Shown piece after piece: positions 18,143 to 25,589 of a stretch of DNA of 64,000 bases. The stretch covers positions 2,480,001 to 2,544,000 of the forward strand of contig OZ245999.1 of assembly GCA_965230265.1 (NCBI GenBank), read 5' to 3'. Every line of letters starts with the position of its first letter. The stretch's first letter is position 1. Below the pieces are notes generated by a model that worked only from the letters and a program-made list of their open reading frames with translations, made no database searches and was not told the origin of the DNA. The position numbers were made by a program, and so were the translations under genes. This stretch comes from JAJFKX01 sp965230265 (lineage in GTDB: Bacteria > Pseudomonadota > Gammaproteobacteria > Xanthomonadales > Wenzhouxiangellaceae).

Positions 18143-19339
18143 CTAGGTACACTTCCACACATTGTCGGCACACTCTTCCATCGCACGGCGGACTTCGATG
18201 GCCTTGCGGAACAAATCGGTGCGGGTGAGCAATGCAAGATGTTGTTCAGCCTTATCAAACTGGCCGGATTTGAACAGCGCAAACGCTAAAGCGTAGCGAA
18301 CATCCTCGTTATCCAGCAGCCCTAAGCGACGCAGGTCGTTTTCCATCGCACCTGCCTGCTCATAACGATTTAATTCAATAAAGATAGCCAACCGCTGCTT
18401 AAGTTTGGCCTGCTGATCGGCAATCTCGCTGTTCAGTGACAAAGCACGATAAATTTGACCGGCACGACGGTATAGCTCAGCCGCTTCGGGCAACAACGCC
18501 GGGTCAATGATGGCAGCTTCGTTAATAATATCAGCCGCAATATGCAAACTTCCCTGATCAATATAGGTGTGTGCCAGTACTTTCTTGATGGTGACGTTTT
18601 GCGGATACTTGATCTGTGCCGCCTCAAGAAACCCCAACGCCTCATGGACCTGCCCGCTTTGACGCAATGCATTACCAATCGCAATATAATCATCCGCGCT
18701 GCCCGTGGTGGACTGCAAATATTGCTCACCCAATACAGCCGCTTCCTGATACAAACCCAGCTCAATCAGGAAAAACACCTTGCGGCGCTGAAAAGAGTTA
18801 TCTTCCGGAAAAATCTGACTGGCCTGATCCAATACCGCCAAAGCCTGCGGATGCTGTTCCAGCAACCAGTTGGCCTGGGCTTTCAAATGATAGACCGAAG
18901 CAATTCGCTCAACTTCAGAACCCGCCCGCTCAATAGCGGTCAATGCCGCCTCATAATCCTGCAATGAAAAGCTGATCTGTGCGATGGAAAGATAAATGGA
19001 TGCATCAGTGCGGCCTGCATCAATGGCCTGATTGAACGCATCGCGTGCCAATTCCGGTTCGTTACGACGTTGATGAACCGTACCGCGCAAAGCCCAGTAG
19101 CGGCCACTGTCAAAGCGGTCTTCATCATCTTTATCCAGTTCTGCATTGGCCAGTTGCTCGGCCTGTATATCCACCTGATCGAGTGCGCCAAGTGCACGAT
19201 CCAGATTGCCATCACGCAGCATCAAGGCTGCCAGGTCGAGATAATTAACTTCAGTGTCATCATCGGCTGCCCACAGTGGCGCACTGCTGATCAAAATGAA
19301 CAGCATCAAAAGCGCCGGAAATGAATGATTCAACTTCAC
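18143..19339 (-). CDS. Exported tetratricopeptide repeat protein of the TonB operon
   Basis: A 398-residue protein with a signal peptide (about 1-24, ending LWAAD) followed by a TPR superhelix, for example ALDQVD, YWALRGTVHQRRNEPELARDA-type helices and later DNSFQRRKVFFLIELG. Likely periplasmic. The start overlaps the tonB stop by 4 bases. TPR proteins occupy this place in other marine TonB2-type operons and may link the complex to the outer membrane; the exact role is unknown. Cysteines near the C-terminus (ECADNVWKC) could form a disulfide. Confidence 0.8.
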   Translation of the reverse strand: MKLNHSFPALLMLFILISSAPLWAADDDTEVNYLDLAALMLRDGNLDRALGALDQVDIQAEQLANAELDKDDEDRFDSGRYWALRGTVHQRRNEPELARDAFNQAIDAGRTDASIYLSIAQISFSLQDYEAALTAIERAGSEVERIASVYHLKAQANWLLEQHPQALAVLDQASQIFPEDNSFQRRKVFFLIELGLYQEAAVLGEQYLQSTTGSADDYIAIGNALRQSGQVHEALGFLEAAQIKYPQNVTIKKVLAHTYIDQGSLHIAADIINEAAIIDPALLPEAAELYRRAGQIYRALSLNSEIADQQAKLKQRLAIFIELNRYEQAGAMENDLRRLGLLDNEDVRYALAFALFKSGQFDKAEQHLALLTRTDLFRKAIEVRRAMEECADNVWKCT

Positions 19340-19980
19340 GACAGGTCGAACCGAATCCGTTGTTTGGCCCAGGCACGTACCGATTTACCTTGATATTGTG
19401 CCGGTTCAAATTGCCATTGATTGATACCAGCCAGCACCACTTCATCAAAGGTGCCCTCAGGAAACGACTCAACCACTTCTACCTGTTCAATATCGCCGGT
19501 AATACCAATCAATAGCGATAACACCACGTAACCCTCGGTGCCTTTTGCACGCGCACGTGGTGGATACTGCAAAGGTGCCTGGAAAGTCGCTCGTGGCGGT
19601 TGATCAACCGTGTCATCCGTTAACACCACACCGTCAGCGCCGCCCAGCAGCTCATCGTTCAAACCTTCCAGTTGTGAGGCATCAAAACCGGGTAAACCAA
19701 AGTCTATACCGCTCAACGCGGTGCCCAAATTGGCCAATGGGTTGGGCGGAGTACGCACAGGCTTGCGTGGCTTTGGTTTGGGTTTTGGCTTTGGCCTCGG
19801 CTGTTCCTGCGGTGGTTTTTTGCGTTCAAATTGAACCTGCGATTGGGCAATAAGCTCTTCCCGCGATGGCGGTTTGGACAATCGGTTAATCACCACAACG
19901 GTACCTAAAACCAATACAGTGCCTAATACCATGCTAAGCAATGCAAGACTGATTCGTCGTGTATGTTCACGTTTTTTCAT
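19336..19980 (-). CDS. tonB: Energy transducer TonB
   Basis: A 214-residue TonB: single N-terminal membrane anchor (about 10-33), a Pro-Lys alternating spacer at about 56-77, and a C-terminal TonB domain (about 125-214) with QYPPRAR, EGYVVLSLLIG and NQWQFEPAQYQGK. It couples the proton motive force harvested by ExbB/ExbD to the outer-membrane receptor. The spacer is short, as in TonB2-type proteins that rely on a TtpC partner. Its ATG overlaps the exbD stop (TAATG). Confidence 0.93.
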   Translation of the reverse strand: MKKREHTRRISLALLSMVLGTVLVLGTVVVINRLSKPPSREELIAQSQVQFERKKPPQEQPRPKPKPKPKPRKPVRTPPNPLANLGTALSGIDFGLPGFDASQLEGLNDELLGGADGVVLTDDTVDQPPRATFQAPLQYPPRARAKGTEGYVVLSLLIGITGDIEQVEVVESFPEGTFDEVVLAGINQWQFEPAQYQGKSVRAWAKQRIRFDLS

Positions 19981-20390
19981 TAACCTGCTCCAGCTTCCTG
20001 TTCAGTAGCCACACCGACATCTTCGGCACCCGCTAATCTGGCCTGATCAACCACTTCGACCAAACGACCAGAAGGCACACCCTCATCGGTCACCACCAGC
20101 ACTGATTTTGATGTGCCTGATTCCAGCAAATCACGAACCCGACTCTGAATAACCCACACCCTGACCGGTTCACCATCCAGATACACATCGCCGTTATTGT
20201 CGATGTATAAACGAATGGCCTTGGTGGAGGCAGTGGTCGGTGTTGATGCCGCCGGACGATTCAGGTCCAGCTTTAAATCTTTAACGAAAGTTGTGCTGAC
20301 CATAAAAAAGATCAGCAAAATAAACACCATATCGATCAATGGCGATATATTGATATCCTGAACCTGATCGTTTCTTTCGCGATAACGCAT
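19980..20390 (-). CDS. exbD: Biopolymer transport protein ExbD
   Basis: Proton-channel partner of ExbB. The ATG at 20390 (MRYRERN) is preferred over an upstream frame extension that would run into exbB; it gives 136 residues. A single membrane helix at about 15-37 contains the essential aspartate in PLIDMVFILLIFF, followed by a periplasmic domain. It lies between exbB (16 bases upstream) and tonB (1-base overlap). Confidence 0.94.
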   Translation of the reverse strand: MRYRERNDQVQDINISPLIDMVFILLIFFMVSTTFVKDLKLDLNRPAASTPTTASTKAIRLYIDNNGDVYLDGEPVRVWVIQSRVRDLLESGTSKSVLVVTDEGVPSGRLVEVVDQARLAGAEDVGVATEQEAGAG

Positions 20391-20406
20391 AACAATAACT
20401 CCGTGA

Positions 20407-21015
20407 TCAATCGGCAGCGGTTGCCGGATCACCACATAAAATGTCTTTCAACTGCGCCAGCTCCAGGAGTAATTCCCGTTGCTTGCGCTGCAGCATGCCA
20501 TTCACAACCAGCCCGGGGATGGCCACTGCCAGACCCATTTGGGTAGTGAATAACGCCTGAGAGATACCACCGGCAATACCACCTGATTGAGAAAAAAGCG
20601 ATAAATCGCCCAATGAATCGAATGTCTCGATCATTCCCACTACCGTACCCAGCAAGCCCATTAAAGGTGCTGCCAGTACGATGGTGGTAATCAGTGTTTG
20701 ATAACGCCTTAATTCACTTTCTTCTTCAGCAAATGCCTCATCCAAAAAGCGGCGTAAATTCGGCAGGTTGCGCTGTTTTAATTTCAGGCCCTTGTGCAGA
20801 GCGCGTGACATTACGCCTTCTCTCTTGGGCATCACACCGTGCTGGGCGCGTGCCACCATGACTCGAGGACTACGTACGCTGCCACGTCGTAATGCGGCAT
20901 AACGATAACCAATGGCATACCACAAAATAATGGTTGCCAGCACCAGTGGCGGCATGACATAGCCACCGGCTTCCATAAAAAACAGAAAGTCTTTATAGAA
21001 TTCGTTGAGTAACAT
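20407..21015 (-). CDS. exbB: MotA/TolQ/ExbB proton channel protein, short ExbB
   Basis: A 202-residue ExbB with three membrane segments (about 15-35, 105-130 and 150-175) and the signature LMGLLGTVVGMIETFDSL and ALFTTQMGLAVAIPGLV. It forms the pentameric proton channel around ExbD. It follows a second, larger ExbB-type protein by 23 bases; the pair of a long and a short ExbB is the hallmark of the TtpC/ExbB2/ExbD2/TonB2 system known from Vibrio and Shewanella. Confidence 0.93.
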   Translation of the reverse strand: MLLNEFYKDFLFFMEAGGYVMPPLVLATIILWYAIGYRYAALRRGSVRSPRVMVARAQHGVMPKREGVMSRALHKGLKLKQRNLPNLRRFLDEAFAEEESELRRYQTLITTIVLAAPLMGLLGTVVGMIETFDSLGDLSLFSQSGGIAGGISQALFTTQMGLAVAIPGLVVNGMLQRKQRELLLELAQLKDILCGDPATAAD

Positions 21016-21038
21016 CGCCTTAACTACGTGCGTTCAAT

Positions 21039-22460
21039 CTAGGCTGTGGCCAAAGCATCATGACGACGCTCTTGCTCGATATTGATCACCCGAAGCGCTG
21101 CCTTCTCCATATTGTCTTTAATGCTTTCTGCCCAGCCAGACAGCAGATTGCCCAAAATCAAAGCAGGAATAGCCACCGCCAGACCAACCTCAGTCGTAAT
21201 TAAGGCAATGGAAATACCACCAGACAATAGTTTCGGATCACCGGTACCAAACTCGGTAATGATGTCGAAGGTTGTGATCATACCGGTTACCGTACCCAAC
21301 AGCCCTAACAGGGGTGCCACTGCTGCGATCACCAGAATCACGGAACCAAACCGATTCAAATGTGCGTTTTCATGCAGGATAGCTTCAGAAACAATATCTT
21401 CCAGATGCTCTCGGTCACGTTTCAGATTGCGTACCGCAGATGACATGACGCGCCCCACTGCACCGCGTTTTTTACAGGCTTCTATAGCGCGATTATGCTC
21501 GCCATCCTGCACCAGTTTGCTGACTTCACTTAAAGCGCTTGCGGTCGATGAACTGGCGCTGCGCAGGAATATAAATCTCAACACAGCCATCAACAGGGCG
21601 ATCAAACCCAACACCACGATAATCCATGCAATTGGCCCGCCTGCGTCTATGGTGCCAATAAGGCCACGCTTTTCGGTTTCCTCAATGGATTTATTCAATG
21701 ATTCGAATAAAAATACCGGCAAGCCTTCCGGGCGCTGGCCGGCAGCAAGTGCCTTGGCCGTTGCTACTGTGTCACCTTCCCAAAGTTTCAGGCGCCCTTC
21801 ACCTGCCGGTGCCAGCACACCGCCATTGTCACCGCTCACACCATAGGCCGCGATGTTACCGACCCGTACAACTGTCCCGTCGACCTGGGTGCCATCCAAC
21901 AGATAGAAACTGCCCTGTTCGGCACGCACTTCGCCAAGTTGGCCAATTTGATCAGCAGCAGCGGTAAACAGCTGGTCAATCTTGTTGATATCGTCGAGCT
22001 GTTCAAAATCTTCCGCCGCAAACTGCTCCAAACCCTGCTGTTCCAGGGTTGAAGTTGCCTGTTGATAGGTCGCGTCCAGGGTGCCGCGGTTGTCTTCGAT
22101 GCTTTGAATATTGCGGTCAGCTTCAACCAACAGGTCATTTATCCGATCGCCTCTTGATTGCAGACCAATGATCGCCCCCTGTAAAGCATCTATCCGGGTT
22201 TCAGCCTGATTCGACTCTTGCTGCGAGCGCTGCCGAAAAGCTTCCAAACGCTGGCGCAGATCAGACTGCTGAGCAGTTAAAAAGGCATATTCTTTCTGAT
22301 AGGCCTGCTGTAGATCGGTAATAGCCTGCTCAGGGTCAGCTGCAGGAACCGGAGGTGGAGCCGGTGCCTGTTCCACACCCTGATCCTGGGCAGTGGTCGC
22401 TGCAGACCATAAAACGATAATGACCAAAAAACTGGTCAGCTTGTTTAATACTCTGTTCAT
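21039..22460 (-). CDS. TtpC-like large MotA/TolQ/ExbB family protein
   Basis: A 473-residue protein with a signal sequence (1-25, ends TTAQD), a periplasmic region with a long coiled coil (about 40-140: Gln, Glu and Leu heptads), then an ExbB-type channel domain at about 270-460 with LLGLLGTVTGMITTFDII and SIALITTEVGLAVAIPALI. In Vibrio the equivalent TtpC is required for TonB2-dependent transport and is thought to span the periplasm. It is the second gene of the operon, 22 bases after the DUF3450 gene. Confidence 0.9.
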   Translation of the reverse strand: MNRVLNKLTSFLVIIVLWSAATTAQDQGVEQAPAPPPVPAADPEQAITDLQQAYQKEYAFLTAQQSDLRQRLEAFRQRSQQESNQAETRIDALQGAIIGLQSRGDRINDLLVEADRNIQSIEDNRGTLDATYQQATSTLEQQGLEQFAAEDFEQLDDINKIDQLFTAAADQIGQLGEVRAEQGSFYLLDGTQVDGTVVRVGNIAAYGVSGDNGGVLAPAGEGRLKLWEGDTVATAKALAAGQRPEGLPVFLFESLNKSIEETEKRGLIGTIDAGGPIAWIIVVLGLIALLMAVLRFIFLRSASSSTASALSEVSKLVQDGEHNRAIEACKKRGAVGRVMSSAVRNLKRDREHLEDIVSEAILHENAHLNRFGSVILVIAAVAPLLGLLGTVTGMITTFDIITEFGTGDPKLLSGGISIALITTEVGLAVAIPALILGNLLSGWAESIKDNMEKAALRVINIEQERRHDALATA

Positions 22461-22482
22461 GTTTGTCTCTGCAGTATCCTGA

Positions 22483-23262
22483 TCAGGACTGTGTGGTGTT
22501 TAATGCAGGCAGTGCATTGGGCAACTCAAAGTAGCCTTGGCGTATTTGCTTGCGTAACGCATCAAACAGGCTTGCTATCTGCTCCTGCTCACTGGTGCTT
22601 TCAGCAATCTCCCAGGACCACTGATTTGTTGAGGGACGTGCCAGCCCATAGCGATCGTCACGAGTACGAAAATACAATGCAACACTGCCTAATTTAGCCA
22701 CATCAGCCAGAACCGGTTGACCATTGAGCTGTATGGTTTGAGAGTAGATGGCATTTTCCCTGGAAATGCGCAGTTCATCCTCGACAAAGGCCCATAACCG
22801 ATTAATCGCACGCTGTGGAGTGTTAACACCCGCTTCCAGCTGCGTAATCACTTCCTCCAGCTCACCAAGTCGTTCTTGCTGTTTAAACGGTATGGATTGC
22901 TCAACTACGCTGCGCAATTCAGCGGCAATTTCTAGCACGATAGGCTGTAGCGATTCTGAATCAACACCCGCTGCTTCAGCATCGGTCCGTAATTTATCCA
23001 GATCCTGCTCCAATTGAAGAATACGCAGCTCTTCACGTTCCTGGTTGGCTTCCAGTTCGGTGATTTGAGCAGAAAGGTAAGCCATGCGGCCTTTATGCTC
23101 TTCACGCTCGATATCCAATTCGCTTTGCAGTTCTTCAACCTGTGCACGTGCATCGATGAGCCGATGAGCAAGGTCCTCTACACCACTGCCTTGCGCAATA
23201 CCAACGGCCGGCAACACACCAGCCAATAGAAAGCTGAGTGCTTGATAACGCTGTAACAACAT
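22483..23262 (-). CDS. DUF3450 domain protein, TonB-system component
   Basis: First gene of the TonB operon. ATG 23262 (MLLQRYQAL) begins a good signal peptide ending near GIAQG; the frame could extend to a TTG at 23292 but that would bury the signal. The mature protein is about 235 residues, starting with a long coiled coil (roughly residues 25-110) and ending with a globular part containing YFRTRDDRYGLA. DUF3450 proteins are repeatedly encoded just before ttpC-type genes; a periplasmic structural role is inferred, biochemistry is unknown to me. Confidence 0.85.
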   Translation of the reverse strand: MLLQRYQALSFLLAGVLPAVGIAQGSGVEDLAHRLIDARAQVEELQSELDIEREEHKGRMAYLSAQITELEANQEREELRILQLEQDLDKLRTDAEAAGVDSESLQPIVLEIAAELRSVVEQSIPFKQQERLGELEEVITQLEAGVNTPQRAINRLWAFVEDELRISRENAIYSQTIQLNGQPVLADVAKLGSVALYFRTRDDRYGLARPSTNQWSWEIAESTSEQEQIASLFDALRKQIRQGYFELPNALPALNTTQS

Positions 23263-23292
23263 AGGGGTGACACCATCAATTCGATGGCGCAA

Positions 23293-23326
23293 ATGCTAAT
23301 CAGGCTTTATGACAAATCGATTACAG
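23293..23326 (-). promoter_or_regulatory. Pho box and -10 for the TonB/receptor operon
   Basis: On the minus strand CTGTAAT (23326-23320) and TTGTCAT (23315-23309) are spaced exactly 11 bases, a standard PhoB box. Ten bases further on lies TAGCAT (23298-23293), a 4/6 match to a -10 hexamer at the expected distance. Transcription would run into the DUF3450 gene at 23262. Confidence 0.72.
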
Positions 23327-23339
23327 TTTTTTTATCTGA

Positions 23340-23357
23340 CTGTCATAAACCCGACAT
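23340..23357 (+). promoter_or_regulatory. Pho box facing the secreted beta-helix gene
   Basis: CTGTCAT at 23340-23346 and CCGACAT at 23351-23357, 11 bases apart; the first heptamer is perfect, the second 5/7. The box starts 13 bases from the divergent minus-strand box, so both operons would share one PhoB-bound region. The -10 is not clear; CAATAT at 23376 and TATGCT at 23390 are candidates. Confidence 0.6.
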
Positions 23358-23448
23358 ATTTCAGTAAAACAAATGCAATATCCCATCGCTATGCTTTCGC
23401 ACTAAATTAATTTCATCCATCGATTGAAACCTCTGAGGAGTTAAACTT

Positions 23449-25218
23449 ATGAAACTATGGCGTTCAACTGCGATCGCTTGTGCTTTGGCTGCTACCCTTG
23501 GGGCTGTACCAAATACCAATGCATTAACCATTGACGAAACTTTTAACGGCTTTTATGTTGAAGTTGGCGCTACCAGCAACCGTGGTATTAACCTGGAGCT
23601 GTTCAAAATCGGCCCGGAACTGTGGGCTGGCTTTGTGACCGGCTTTACCTATGATGCAGATGGTAATCAGGTATGGTTTTCCGGCACTGATGGCCAGGTT
23701 CGCCCTGGTGACATTAGTATCGATTTTAATATCAATCTGGCCACTGGCGGCAACCCATTCGGCGGTGCGCAAACACCATCCAATGCTGCTGTTCAGGGCA
23801 CCGGCAGCCTGGTGATCAATACCTGTAATAATGTTGAGTTAAGCCTTAACACTGACGCCGGCAGTGCTATCCCAACTGTCAGTGATCTCTCGTTGGACCG
23901 TGGTGAATCATTACTCGGCAATATTGGTGTTGTCGGCCCAGATCAATGTGTTTTCCAACAAGCATTCTCCGGTTGCCCTTCATTCTCAGACGGACTGGTA
24001 GATGACTCTATTGAAAATGTCGCACCCCGGACCTGTGCAATTTCCGGAGTATTTAACCAGGATATAGAACTCACCAACGATATTACCTGGTTGATGAATG
24101 GTCCAATATTTATTGGCGACCCATCCGGCACCGGCAATAGCAATAGCGTTTCTATTCAGCCAGGCACACGAATCGTCGCCTCAGGCGCTCAGGAGCGTGA
24201 AGCATTCATCATTGCCCGTGGTTCCAAAATATTCGCTAATGGCGTTGCACATGGCCCCATTGTATTTAGTGGTCTGCAACCAGCTGCAAGCTCCAGTGCT
24301 GGTGATTTTGGTGGTGTCGTTATCAACGGCGCAGCACCAGCGAATGAATGCCCTGGCCCCAACGGCGGCTGTGAAGGTGAAGGCAACAGTGGTTTTTTCG
24401 GTGGCGATGATCCATTCGATAGCAGCGGTATTATTAAATATACTCGAATCCAGTTTGGTGGAGACAGTTTCAACCAAGCTGACCAACTAAACGGCTTAGC
24501 CTTGCAAGGCACTGGCGCAGGTACCGTAATTGATTTTGTCCAGGTACACGCCAACTCTGATGATGGCATCGAGTTTTTCGGTGGTACCACACGCGCCACA
24601 CACATTTTGCTCACAGCCAATCAGGATGACAGTCTGGATTGGACATTCGGCTGGCAGGGATCGGTGCAATACGTCGCTGTACTGCAGGATGAATTGGGTG
24701 AACGCGGAATCGAAGCTGACAACAACAGCGGTGGTCAAACGCTCACACCACGCTCGCAGCCGCAAATCGCTAACGTAACGCTTATCGGTAACAGCGCCAC
24801 CGATACTGGCATTTTGCTGCGAGCTGGGACTGGTGCCAATATTACCAACAGCATCGTTACAGGTTTCGCAAGCGCTTGTATTGATGTAGATAACAGCGCA
24901 ACTTTTGACCAGTCAGCCGATGCCGGTGGCATGTCAAACGGAACCCTGACTATCGCTAATACTGTTATCAACTGCACAAATAACTTCGATGAAGAAGGCG
25001 ACGATGCTTTTGATATCAGCGACTTTTTCAGTGGCAATGGCAATATGCTGGTTAACCCTAACCTCAACGGACTGTTCCCGCCAGCCAATGCTCCATACCT
25101 GGAAGGACAAGTCATGGACCCTGCCGTATTCGGCAGCCTTGATCTGGTAGAGTTCTCCGGTGCGTTTCAATCAGAAGCCGCTGCATGGACCGCCGGCTGG
25201 ACTGAGTTTTTACCATAA
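23449..25218 (+). CDS. Secreted beta-helix-like protein with N-terminal W-repeat domain
   Basis: A 589-residue exported protein; ribosome site GAGGAG 8 bases before ATG, signal peptide 1-25 (ends NTNA). Residues about 30-175 form a domain with NGFYVEV, ELWAGFVTGFTYDADGNQVWF and cysteine in NTCNN; the same domain occurs twice in the protein at 30082. The rest (about 215-589) looks like a parallel beta-helix: regular Val/Ile/Asn turns with ARGSKIFANG, FGGVVING, SDDGIEFFGGTT and DDSLDWTFGW, a pattern seen in secreted proteins paired with large TonB receptors in Bacteroidetes and Caulobacter relatives. Likely surface or periplasmic, perhaps substrate-binding. Divergent from the TonB operon with its own Pho box. 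Function unknown. Confidence 0.8.
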   Translation: MKLWRSTAIACALAATLGAVPNTNALTIDETFNGFYVEVGATSNRGINLELFKIGPELWAGFVTGFTYDADGNQVWFSGTDGQVRPGDISIDFNINLATGGNPFGGAQTPSNAAVQGTGSLVINTCNNVELSLNTDAGSAIPTVSDLSLDRGESLLGNIGVVGPDQCVFQQAFSGCPSFSDGLVDDSIENVAPRTCAISGVFNQDIELTNDITWLMNGPIFIGDPSGTGNSNSVSIQPGTRIVASGAQEREAFIIARGSKIFANGVAHGPIVFSGLQPAASSSAGDFGGVVINGAAPANECPGPNGGCEGEGNSGFFGGDDPFDSSGIIKYTRIQFGGDSFNQADQLNGLALQGTGAGTVIDFVQVHANSDDGIEFFGGTTRATHILLTANQDDSLDWTFGWQGSVQYVAVLQDELGERGIEADNNSGGQTLTPRSQPQIANVTLIGNSATDTGILLRAGTGANITNSIVTGFASACIDVDNSATFDQSADAGGMSNGTLTIANTVINCTNNFDEEGDDAFDISDFFSGNGNMLVNPNLNGLFPPANAPYLEGQVMDPAVFGSLDLVEFSGAFQSEAAAWTAGWTEFLP

Positions 25219-25236
25219 CACCGAATAATAAAAACA

Positions 25237-25267
25237 GCAGGTTACTCGATAACCTGCATTATTTTTT
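25237..25267 (+). terminator. Rho-independent terminator of the beta-helix gene
   Basis: GCAGGTTA (25237-25244) pairs with TAACCTGC (25250-25257) around a 5-base loop, followed by ATTATTTTTT. It begins 19 bases after the stop codon. Confidence 0.9.
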
Positions 25268-25297
25268 AAAGCGCACAACCTTTGTGCGCTTTTTTAT
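25268..25297 (+). terminator. Second tandem terminator
   Basis: An 11-bp perfect stem AAAGCGCACAA (25268-25278) with TTGTGCGCTTT (25282-25292), 3-base loop, ending in a T-run. The flanking A and T tracts make it usable in both directions. A closely similar stem (AGGCGCAC/GTGCGCCT) follows the next gene at 27944. Confidence 0.88.
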
Positions 25298-25536
25298 TGG
25301 AAAATAAAACACCCAAGACCCATCATCGGCAGACTAAAAAAACACCACCTCAAAAGCGATTACCCCTTTGACCGAAAAATTAAATCAGAAAAAAACAGCT
25401 TAAAATAAAAGAAAGCCTCTAATAAGTGAAGATAATACCCAGAGAAAAATAGCAATTATTATTTTTAAGTTAAATAAATCGATTAATAAAAGATTAACTG
25501 CAAATTTGTTATACCACAATCAAAGGGTTTTATATC

Positions 25537-25567
25537 AATAAATCCAATTTAATTTAATGGATTTATT
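25537..25567 (+). repeat. Inverted repeat in the metalloprotease leader
   Basis: AATAAATCCA (25537-25546) and TGGATTTATT (25558-25567) are perfect inverted copies with an 11-base A/T spacer. The element ends 10 bases before the AAGGAA ribosome site of the metalloprotease (25578-25583), so it could be an operator or a leader hairpin affecting translation. Confidence 0.6.
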
Positions 25568-25589
25568 ACTTGCAAAAAAGGAATTCTCA

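Larger units (their letters stand above)
25219..25589. other. 371-bp AT-rich intergenic region
   Basis: Holds two tandem terminators at its left end, then about 240 bases of DNA much richer in A and T than the surroundings (25320-25560), with no convincing open frame, and a perfect 10-bp inverted repeat just before the metalloprotease ribosome site. No Pho box was found. The composition suggests acquired DNA. Confidence 0.7.

Noticed and set aside
19741..19815. Direct-repeat array in the tonB spacer region as a possible tandem repeat locus
   Set aside because: It is simply the codons of the Pro-Lys spacer of TonB.
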